64,000 nucleotides of DNA, taken from positions 38,592,350-38,656,349 of the forward strand of contig CM046858.1 of assembly GCA_025617745.1 (NCBI GenBank), read 5' to 3'. Position numbers and translations under genes: made by a program. This stretch comes from Heliocidaris erythrogramma (Eukaryota > Echinodermata > Echinoidea > Camarodonta > Echinometridae). Of this stretch, positions 55,493-64,000 are shown in pieces (position 1 is the stretch's first letter; every line of letters begins with the position of its first letter). The notes beneath the pieces were generated by a model. The model did no database searches and had not been told where the DNA came from. It saw only the letters and a list, made by a program, of their open reading frames with translations.

Positions 55493-56632
55493 ATGAGGAG
55501 CATCAATCTGCCCTCCCCACAGATTGTTTTCTACAATCATAACCGTGGTCGAAAACAGTCTGCTGTTTTAATTTCATACGATCTTAACAGCACTCCCAAC
55601 GGCAACGAACAAAATGAATTCGAGTCTGTTGACTTTGATTTCATATTTCCAGATGGGGGTGGAATAGGGAAACGAGTAATCGCTGCTACTTATTCTGAAC
55701 GTAAGCATGCTGAAGAGAGGGTGTTAGATTCATTTGAGCTGCATTTAAAAAATCTGTGCCGGAACAAGTCTTATAAACTAAGGTTGTTTACGTATTATTC
55801 ATGCTGTAATAAATGTACCCTTAGAGTGGAAGAATTTGTGAAGGAAATGCAATGTTACTGTGAGAAGGTGGAACTTTCTATCGAATATGCTGAAACGTAC
55901 TACTCGCCAAGGATGACAAGCCAAGAATCCGAACGGGCATTTGAAAATTTCCTTGCTCTTCAAGACAAGCTGACAGATGTCACCGTATGTCGTAAGACCA
56001 ATGCCCTCTCGAAAACAAATTTCTTTTATCATGAAATGGAAAGTAAGACCCGTATGAACTACGAAGATACATTCTCAAGCATCATTCGACCATCTTGTAG
56101 ATCTGTTAATAAAAGATTTTGCAAAAACTGGGTTTGTTATATTCCTGGAAAGGGTGGATTACATCTATACCCCCTTTTAATCAATCTTCCTCCAGTTTTG
56201 AAATACAACCACGACGGTGCTTGCACCAAAATAGTAGAAAACGGGGATAAAAATGGGCCATTGCATTTTTCAATTTCCGATGGCATCAGTGATATTGAGG
56301 TGAAGCCCTTTGTATTCCTGTCCTCCTATGATGGTTGCTTTACTTTGCCTTTTGAGTCCTGTCCCAAAACCAAAGTGGAAGCAGGAAATGAAAAGATCGT
56401 TATAAACAATAAATGCATAGCTTTAAAAAATGCCATTCCGTACAGTGGGTATATACTACATGGAAAAACAATTGACTTAGAATTGGGCTTTTGTGATAAT
56501 CCGTACGTTGAATACGAAGACAAAGATACACTACTTCCTAATCCCACATTTCAGGACAATTTTCTTGAGAGTCAAGTAGTTGAAATCATACCTAAAAGAA
56601 TAAAGGATCAAAATGACAGGGAACTTTGGTAA
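55493..56632 (+). CDS. AID/APOBEC-like deaminase, array copy 6
   Basis: Intact, with Lys368. It has a silent A-to-C in the Pro291 codon (56365) shared only with copy 9. The unit is 2217 bp, with the same short A-run before the gene as unit 5. Confidence 0.75.
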   Translation: MRSINLPSPQIVFYNHNRGRKQSAVLISYDLNSTPNGNEQNEFESVDFDFIFPDGGGIGKRVIAATYSERKHAEERVLDSFELHLKNLCRNKSYKLRLFTYYSCCNKCTLRVEEFVKEMQCYCEKVELSIEYAETYYSPRMTSQESERAFENFLALQDKLTDVTVCRKTNALSKTNFFYHEMESKTRMNYEDTFSSIIRPSCRSVNKRFCKNWVCYIPGKGGLHLYPLLINLPPVLKYNHDGACTKIVENGDKNGPLHFSISDGISDIEVKPFVFLSSYDGCFTLPFESCPKTKVEAGNEKIVINNKCIALKNAIPYSGYILHGKTIDLELGFCDNPYVEYEDKDTLLPNPTFQDNFLESQVVEIIPKRIKDQNDRELW

Positions 56633-57710
56633 GTGAACAGTTTTGTGTCAGACCTCTGAGCGATACAATGAAAGCCATGTTGTGTACATGAGAATGATGA
56701 CAGAATGGTATATTGCAATATAAACACGGAGAAGGAAATATGCTTAATTGATAAAGCATTGGACAAAATTGAAGAGAAAGTGACTGAAAGTTTACTAAAG
56801 GTCAATTTTGACAGTACATTGGATACATGTACATTTCATATCGAACTTTACTGGGAGCAATCAATTGTCAGAGATGTGTAATGTTCCCATTTGTGATGAA
56901 CCTGTGCATAGGGGTGTCAGTGTTTTAGAAGTAAAAATTGATAATAATTACGGGTTATGCTGATGATACTGTAACTATATGTGTATACGGAGAATAGAGA
57001 ACAACGCAAAAATTGCATTCATGATCTAAAAGATGGCACTAGTTGCTAGCAAGGCAATATACTGGCTATGTCAAGTCCTGTTTATGGAACAGAAACAAGG
57101 ACAGAAAAGGGTTTAAAAAAAGGAGTCGAAAATATGTCATGGAGCACTTTTAAGCCAAAAACCATGAAAAGAAAGGAAAAGAATTTTCCTTTCTTTACAT
57201 CACAAGTGGGAACTTTAAACACAAGAATATAGGCCTACGCAGACGACTGTGTTATCTACTCCGACATCAAGACACAACTCGACGCGACTAACCTACAGGA
57301 CGACTTGGACAGACTTTCTGCATTGTGTGGGAATTCGATCCCCGACCAGACGATTTATTATGTCATACTTAATGCATGAAGTGTTCGAGCATGTATCGAG
57401 CATACACGAGCAGGTTTGTCAGGACGGTGACTTTTATACTATAGAGCGGACACGATTTATCCAACCCCCAAAAAAATTAGATACCCCCCGAAAAAAAAAC
57501 AGAAAAGAAAAGAAAAAAAGAAAAAAAGAGTTTTTATTAAATAATATATGGCATATGTCGATATATTTTCCATTTTTTATTTTTTATTACTTATAAGTAT
57601 ATAATTTCTGTAAGTATAAATTTTTATATTTTTTGGGCTCCAAACTGACTAAACGCACAAAATCTTTACCGTTGGACGTTTGTACTTTTGATTGTACTCC
57701 AAGATCGTGA

Positions 57711-58850
57711 ATGAGGAGCATCAATCTGCCCTCCCCACAGATTGTTTTCTACAATCATAACCGTGGTCGAAAACAGTCTGCTGTTTTAATTTCATACGAT
57801 CTTAACAGCACTCCCAACGGCAACGAACAAAATGAATTCGAGTCTGTTGACTTTGATTTCATATTTCCAGATGGGGGTGGAATAGGGAAACGAGTAATCG
57901 CTGCTACTTATTCTGAACGTAAGCATGCTGAAGAGAGGGTGTTAGATTCATTTGAGCTGCATTTAAAAAATCTGTGCCGGAACAAGTCTTATAAACTAAG
58001 GTTGTTTACGTATTATTCATGCTGTAATAAATGTACCCTTAGAGTGGAAGAATTTGTGAAGGAAATGCAATGTTACTGTGAGAAGGTGGAACTTTCTATC
58101 GAATATGCTGAAACGTACTACTCGCCAAGGATGACAAGCCAAGAATCCGAACGGGCATTTGAAAATTTCCTTGCTCTTCAAGACAAGCTGACAGATGTCA
58201 CCGTATGTCGTAAGACCAATGCCCTCTCGAAAACAAATTTCTTTTATCATGAAATGGAAAGTAAGACCCGTATGAACTACGAAGATACATTCTCAAGCAT
58301 CATTCGACCATCTTGTAGATCTGTTAATAAAAGATTTTGCAAAAACTGGGTTTGTTATATTCCTGGAAAGGGTGGATTACATCTATACCCCCTTTTAATC
58401 AATCTTCCTCCAGTTTTGAAATACAACCACGACGGTGCTTGCACCAAAATAGTAGAAAACGGGGATAAAAATGGGCCATTGCATTTTTCAATTTCCGATG
58501 GCATCAGTGATATTGAGGTGAAGCCCTTTGTATTCCTGTCCTCCTATGATGGTTGCTTTACTTTGCCTTTTGAGTCCTGTCCAAAAACCAAAGTGGAAGC
58601 AGGAAATGAAAAGATCGTTATAAACAATAAATGCATAGCTTTAAAAAATGCCATTCCGTACAGTGGGTATATACTACATGGAAAAACAATTGACTTAGAA
58701 TTGGGCTTTTGTGATAATCCGTACGTTGAATACGAAGACAAAGATACACTACTTCCTAATCCCACATTTCAGGACAATTTTCTTGAGAGTCAAGTAGTTG
58801 AAATCATACCTAAAAGAATAAAGGATCAAAATGACAGGGAACTTTGGTAA
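57711..58850 (+). CDS. AID/APOBEC-like deaminase, array copy 7
   Basis: Intact, with Lys368 and no private change that I can see. It may serve as the consensus for the right-hand part of the array. It is the last unit with CACTTTTAAG in its upstream spacer. Confidence 0.75.
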   Translation: MRSINLPSPQIVFYNHNRGRKQSAVLISYDLNSTPNGNEQNEFESVDFDFIFPDGGGIGKRVIAATYSERKHAEERVLDSFELHLKNLCRNKSYKLRLFTYYSCCNKCTLRVEEFVKEMQCYCEKVELSIEYAETYYSPRMTSQESERAFENFLALQDKLTDVTVCRKTNALSKTNFFYHEMESKTRMNYEDTFSSIIRPSCRSVNKRFCKNWVCYIPGKGGLHLYPLLINLPPVLKYNHDGACTKIVENGDKNGPLHFSISDGISDIEVKPFVFLSSYDGCFTLPFESCPKTKVEAGNEKIVINNKCIALKNAIPYSGYILHGKTIDLELGFCDNPYVEYEDKDTLLPNPTFQDNFLESQVVEIIPKRIKDQNDRELW

Positions 58851-59928
58851 GTGAACAGTTTTGTGTCAGACCTCTGAGCGATACAATGAAAGCCATGTTG
58901 TGTACATGAGAATGATGACAGAATGGTATATTGCAATATAAACACGGAGAAGGAAATATGCTTAATTGATAAAGCATTGGACAAAATTGAAGAGAAAGTG
59001 ACTGAAAGTTTACTAAAGGTCAATTTTGACAGTACATTGGATACATGTACATTTCATATCGAACTTTACTGGGAGCAATCAATTGTCAGAGATGTGTAAT
59101 GTTCCCATTTGTGATGAACCTGTGCATAGGGGTGTCAGTGTTTTAGAAGTAAAAATTGATAATAATTACGGGTTATGCTGATGATACTGTAACTATATGT
59201 GTATACGGAGAATAGAGAACAACGCAAAAATTGCATTCATGATCTAAAAGATGGCACTAGTTGCTAGCAAGGCAATATACTGGCTATGTCAAGTCCTGTT
59301 TATGGAACAGAAACAAGGACAGAAAAGGGTTTAAAAAAAGGAGTCGAAAATATGTCATGGAGCAGTTTTAAGCCAAAAACCATGAAAAGAAAGGAAAAGA
59401 ATTTTCCTTTCTTTACATCACAAGTGGGAACTTTAAACACAAGAATATAGGCCTACGCAGACGACTGTGTTATCTACTCCGACATCAAGACACAACTCGA
59501 CGCGACTAACCTACAGGACGACTTGGACAGACTTTCTGCATTGTGTGGGAATTCGATCCCCGACCAGACGATTTATTATGTCATACTTAATGCATGAAGT
59601 GTTCGAGCATGTATCGAGCATACACGAGCAGGTTTGTCAGGACGGTGACTTTTATACTATAGAGCGGACACGATTTATCCAACCCCCAAAAAAATTAGAT
59701 ACCCCCCGAAAAAAAAACAGAAAAGAAAAGAAAAAAAGAAAAAAAGAGTTTTTATTAAATAATATATGGCATATGTCGATATATTTTCCATTTTTTATTT
59801 TTTATTACTTATAAGTATATAATTTCTGTAAGTATAAATTTTTATATTTTTTGGGCTCCAAACTGACTAAACGCACAAAATCTTTACCGTTGGACGTTTG
59901 TACTTTTGATTGTACTCCAAGATCGTGA

Positions 59929-61068
59929 ATGAGGAGCATCAATCTGCCCTCCCCACAGATTGTTTTCTACAATCATAACCGTGGTCGAAAACAGTCTGCT
60001 GTTTTAATTTCATACGATCTTAACAGCACTCCCAACGGCAACGAACAAAATGAATTCGAGTCTGTTGACTTTGATTTCATATTTCCAGATGGGGGTGGAA
60101 TAGGGAAACGAGTAATCGCTGCTACTTATTCTGAACGTAAGCATGCTGAAGAGAGGGTGTTAGATTCATTTGAGCTGCATTTAAAAAATCTGTGCCGGAA
60201 CAAGTCTTATAAACTAAGGTTGTTTACGTATTATTCATGCTGTAATAAATGTACCCTTAGAGTGGAAGAATTTGTGAAGGAAATGCAATGTTACTGTGAG
60301 AAGGTGGAACTTTCTATCGAATATGCTGAAACGTACTACTCGCCAAGGATGACAAGCCAAGAATCCGAACGGGCATTTGAAAATTTCCTTGCTCTTCAAG
60401 ACAAGCTGACAGATGTCACCGTATGTCGTAAGACCAATGCCCTCTCGAAAACAAATTTCTTTTATCATGAAATGGAAAGTAAGACCCGTATGAACTACGA
60501 AGATACATTCTCAAGCATCATTCGACCATCTTGTAGATCTGTTAATAAAAGATTTTGCAAAAACTGGGTTTGTTATATTCCTGGAAAGGGTGGATTACAT
60601 CTATACCCCCTTTTAATCAATCTTCCTCCAGTTTTGAAATACAACCACGACGGTGCTTGCACCAAAATAGTAGAAAACGGGGATAAAAATGGGCCATTGC
60701 ATTTTTCAATTTCCGATGGCATCAGTGATATTGAGGTGAAGCCCTTTGTATTCCTGTCCTCCTATGATGGTTGCTTTACTTTGCCTTTTGAGTCCTGTCC
60801 AAAAACCAAAGTGGAAGCAGGAAATGAAAAGATCGTTATAAACAATAAATGCATAGCTTTAAAAAATGCCATTCCGTACAGTGGGTATATACTACATGGA
60901 AAAACAATTGACTTAGAATTGGGCTTTTGTGATAATCCGTACGTTGAATACGAAGACAAAGATACACTACTTCCTAATCCCACATTTCAGGACAATTTTC
61001 TTGAGAGTCAAGTAGTTGAAATCATACCTAAAAGAATAAAGGATCAAAATGACAGGGAACTTTGGTAA
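59929..61068 (+). CDS. AID/APOBEC-like deaminase, array copy 8
   Basis: Intact, with Lys368. Its spacer returns to CAGTTTTAAG (near 59365), the version otherwise found in unit 1 and in units 9 and 10, which separates the array into blocks. Confidence 0.75.
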   Translation: MRSINLPSPQIVFYNHNRGRKQSAVLISYDLNSTPNGNEQNEFESVDFDFIFPDGGGIGKRVIAATYSERKHAEERVLDSFELHLKNLCRNKSYKLRLFTYYSCCNKCTLRVEEFVKEMQCYCEKVELSIEYAETYYSPRMTSQESERAFENFLALQDKLTDVTVCRKTNALSKTNFFYHEMESKTRMNYEDTFSSIIRPSCRSVNKRFCKNWVCYIPGKGGLHLYPLLINLPPVLKYNHDGACTKIVENGDKNGPLHFSISDGISDIEVKPFVFLSSYDGCFTLPFESCPKTKVEAGNEKIVINNKCIALKNAIPYSGYILHGKTIDLELGFCDNPYVEYEDKDTLLPNPTFQDNFLESQVVEIIPKRIKDQNDRELW

Positions 61069-62147
61069 GTGAACAGTTTTGTGTCAGACCTCTGAGCGAT
61101 ACAATGAAAGCCATGTTGTGTACATGAGAATGATGACAGAATGGTATATTGCAATATAAACACGGAGAAGGAAATATGCTTAATTGATAAAGCATTGGAC
61201 AAAATTGAAGAGAAAGTGACTGAAAGTTTACTAAAGGTCAATTTTGACAGTACATTGGATACATGTACATTTCATATCGAACTTTACTGGGAGCAATCAA
61301 TTGTCAGAGATGTGTAATGTTCCCATTTGTGATGAACCTGTGCATAGGGGTGTCAGTGTTTTAGAAGTAAAAATTGATAATAATTACGGGTTATGCTGAT
61401 GATACTGTAACTATATGTGTATACGGAGAATAGAGAACAACGCAAAAATTGCATTCATGATCTAAAAGATGGCACTAGTTGCTAGCAAGGCAATATACTG
61501 GCTATGTCAAGTCCTGTTTATGGAACAGAAACAAGGACAGAAAAGGGTTTAAAAAAAGGAGTCGAAAATATGTCATGGAGCAGTTTTAAGCCAAAAACCA
61601 TGAAAAGAAAGGAAAAGAATTTTCCTTTCTTTACATCACAAGTGGGAACTTTAAACACAAGAATATAGGCCTACGCAGACGACTGTGTTATCTACTCCGA
61701 CATCAAGACACAACTCGACGCGACTAACCTACAGGACGACTTGGACAGACTTTCTGCATTGTGTGGGAATTCGATCCCCGACCAGACGATTTATTATGTC
61801 ATACTTAATGCATGAAGTGTTCGAGCATGTATCGAGCATACACGAGCAGGTTTGTCAGGACGGTGACTTTTATACTATAGAGCGGACACGATTTATCCAA
61901 CCCCCAAAAAAATTAGATACCCCCCGAAAAAAAAAACAGAAAAGAAAAGAAAAAAAGAAAAAAAGAGTTTTTATTAAATAATATATGGCATATGTCGATA
62001 TATTTTCCATTTTTTATTTTTTATTACTTATAAGTATATAATTTCTGTAAGTATAAATTTTTATATTTTTTGGGCTCCAAACTGACTAAACGCACAAAAT
62101 CTTTACCGTTGGACGTTTGTACTTTTGATTGTACTCCAAGATCGTGA

Positions 62148-63287
62148 ATGAGGAGCATCAATCTGCCCTCCCCACAGATTGTTTTCTACAATCATAACCG
62201 TGGTCGAAAACAGTCTGCTGTTTTAATTTCATACGATCTTAACAGCACTCCCAACGGCAACGAACAAAATGAATTCGAGTCTGTTGACTTTGATTTCATA
62301 TTTCCAGATGGGGGTGGAATAGGGAAACGAGTAATCGCTGCTACTTATTCTGAACGTAAGCATGCTGAAGAGAGGGTGTTAGATTCATTTGAGCTGCATT
62401 TAAAAAATCTGTGCCGGAACAAGTCTTATAAACTAAGGTTGTTTACGTATTATTCATGCTGTAATAAATGTACCCTTAGAGTGGAAGAATTTGTGAAGGA
62501 AATGCAATGTTACTGTGAGAAGGTGGAACTTTCTATCGAATATGCTGAAACGTACTACTCGCCAAGGATGACAAGCCAAGAATCCGAACGGGCATTTGAA
62601 AATTTCCTTGCTCTTCAAGACAAGCTGACAGATGTCACCGTATGTCGTAAGACCAATGCCCTCTCGAAAACAAATTTCTTTTATCATGAAATGGAAAGTA
62701 AGACCCGTATGAACTACGAAGATACATTCTCAAGCATCATTCGACCATCTTGTAGATCTGTTAATAAAAGATTTTGCAAAAACTGGGTTTGTTATATTCC
62801 TGGAAAGGGTGGATTACATCTATACCCCCTTTTAATCAATCTTCCTCCAGTTTTGAAATACAACCACGACGGTGCTTGCACCAAAATAGTAGAAAACGGG
62901 GATAAAAATGGGCCATTGCATTTTTCAATTTCCGATGGCATCAGTGATATTGAGGTGAAGCCCTTTGTATTCCTGTCCTCCTATGATGGTTGCTTTACTT
63001 TGCCTTTTGAGTCCTGTCCCAAAACCAAAGTGGAAGCAGGAAATGAAAAGATCGTTATAAACAATAAATGCATAGCTTTAAAAAATGCCATTCCGTACAG
63101 TGGGTATATACTACATGGAAAAACAATTGACTTAGAATTGGGCTTTTGTGATAATCCGTACGTTGAATACGAAGACAAAGATACACTACTTCCTAATCCC
63201 ACATTTCAGGACAATTTTCTTGAGAGTCAAGTAGTTGAAATCATACCTAAAAGAATAAAGGATCAAAATGACAGGGAACTTTGGTAA
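62148..63287 (+). CDS. AID/APOBEC-like deaminase, array copy 9
   Basis: Intact, with Lys368 and the silent Pro291 variant (63020) shared with copy 6. One extra A in the A-run near 61926-61935 makes the unit 2219 bp. Confidence 0.75.
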   Translation: MRSINLPSPQIVFYNHNRGRKQSAVLISYDLNSTPNGNEQNEFESVDFDFIFPDGGGIGKRVIAATYSERKHAEERVLDSFELHLKNLCRNKSYKLRLFTYYSCCNKCTLRVEEFVKEMQCYCEKVELSIEYAETYYSPRMTSQESERAFENFLALQDKLTDVTVCRKTNALSKTNFFYHEMESKTRMNYEDTFSSIIRPSCRSVNKRFCKNWVCYIPGKGGLHLYPLLINLPPVLKYNHDGACTKIVENGDKNGPLHFSISDGISDIEVKPFVFLSSYDGCFTLPFESCPKTKVEAGNEKIVINNKCIALKNAIPYSGYILHGKTIDLELGFCDNPYVEYEDKDTLLPNPTFQDNFLESQVVEIIPKRIKDQNDRELW

Positions 63288-64000
63288 GTGAACAGTTTTG
63301 TGTCAGACCTCTGAGCGATACAATGAAAGCCATGTTGTGTACATGAGAATGATGACAGAATGGTATATTGCAATATAAACACGGAGAAGGAAATATGCTT
63401 AATTGATAAAGCATTGGACAAAATTGAAGAGAAAGTGACTGAAAGTTTACTAAAGGTCAATTTTGACAGTACATTGGATACATGTACATTTCATATCGAA
63501 CTTTACTGGGAGCAATCAATTGTCAGAGATGTGTAATGTTCCCATTTGTGATGAACCTGTGCATAGGGGTGTCAGTGTTTTAGAAGTAAAAATTGATAAT
63601 AATTACGGGTTATGCTGATGATACTGTAACTATATGTGTATACGGAGAATAGAGAACAACGCAAAAATTGCATTCATGATCTAAAAGATGGCACTAGTTG
63701 CTAGCAAGGCAATATACTGGCTATGTCAAGTCCTGTTTATGGAACAGAAACAAGGACAGAAAAGGGTTTAAAAAAAGGAGTCGAAAATATGTCATGGAGC
63801 AGTTTTAAGCCAAAAACCATGAAAAGAAAGGAAAAGAATTTTCCTTTCTTTACATCACAAGTGGGAACTTTAAACACAAGAATATAGGCCTACGCAGACG
63901 ACTGTGTTATCTACTCCGACATCAAGACACAACTCGACGCGACTAACCTACAGGACGACTTGGACAGACTTTCTGCATTGTGTGGGAATTCGATCCCCGA
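63288..64000 (+). repeat. start of a tenth array unit, cut by the window end
   Basis: It contains the spacer, the small ORF at 63360-63536 and both YADD fragments (the second from 63888), and stops within the string GGGAATTCGATCCCCGA. A tenth gene copy is expected just outside the window. Confidence 0.95.

Larger units (their letters stand above)
43388..64000 (+). repeat. tandem array of about 2218-bp units carrying a deaminase-like gene
   Basis: Unit starts (GACAGAATGGTATATTGC) lie at 43388, 45611 and 47829, and then every 2217-2219 bases. The first unit is 2223 bp because an A/G tract has one more AAAAG. Nine units are complete and a tenth is cut by the window end. Order in each unit: a 58-codon small ORF, a YADDTV fragment, a YADDCVIY reverse transcriptase fragment, a 5' flank conserved with the copy at 1-1600, and the 379-codon ORF. 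Units differ by only a few bases each. The array is open to the right, so the real copy number is higher. Confidence 0.97.

Noticed and set aside
43388..64000. Array as a CRISPR-like or satellite repeat, or an assembly stutter
   Set aside because: The repeat is 2.2 kb with an intact ORF, and units carry private and shared variants, which a stutter would not produce.

Overview
The window is eukaryotic nuclear DNA: a 15-exon gene with GT-AG introns, MITE-crowded introns, a LINE and a DIRS retrotransposon. Repeat style, many TACATGTA-type motifs, an nrf-6-like gene and an AID/APOBEC-like deaminase family together suggest a marine deuterostome invertebrate, most likely an echinoderm such as a sea urchin. 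The host assignment is an inference.

Layout. 1-1600 (minus): a diverged, frameshifted copy of a deaminase-like gene with its 5' flank. 1.6-5.2 kb: no gene recognised. 5.2-8.07 kb (minus): a 5'-truncated LINE with an intact 747-codon reverse transcriptase ORF. 8.07-10.9 kb: a CpG-rich stretch and foldback repeats. 10.9-32.1 kb (plus): a complete nrf-6-like membrane acyltransferase gene (726 codons). Its introns hold several MITE families, TTAA-flanked foldbacks, a 7SL-like SINE and a LINE scrap. 32.1-34.5 kb: a tandem duplication of about 1.19 kb of its 3' flank. 34.59-40.01 kb: a DIRS-type tyrosine-recombinase retrotransposon with inverted termini, an internal complementary region and an empty-site paralogue nearby. 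40.0-43.4 kb: tandemly duplicated non-coding DNA and a MITE.

The most striking part is 43.388 kb to the window end: a head-to-tail array of about 2218-bp units, nine of them with a complete, nearly identical, intronless 379-codon ORF. By eye the protein has the AID/APOBEC deaminase signature: HAE at residues 72-74, then 33 residues after H72 a T-Y-Y-S-C-C-N-K-C block in the place of the T-S-W-S-P-C-x-x-C block of AID. It is followed by a roughly 200-residue cysteine-containing C-terminal region that I do not recognise. Each spacer also carries two short reverse-transcriptase-like YADD fragments. The array continues beyond the window.

How things relate: the minus-strand copy at 1-1600 and the array units share the coding body and more than 300 bp of 5' flank, so they derive from one ancestral gene with its promoter region. 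Units differ by a handful of diagnostic substitutions shared between non-adjacent copies, indicating very recent amplification and/or unequal exchange. AID/APOBEC-like deaminases in invertebrates have been proposed to act in innate immunity or nucleic-acid editing; the role here is inferred from family resemblance only.
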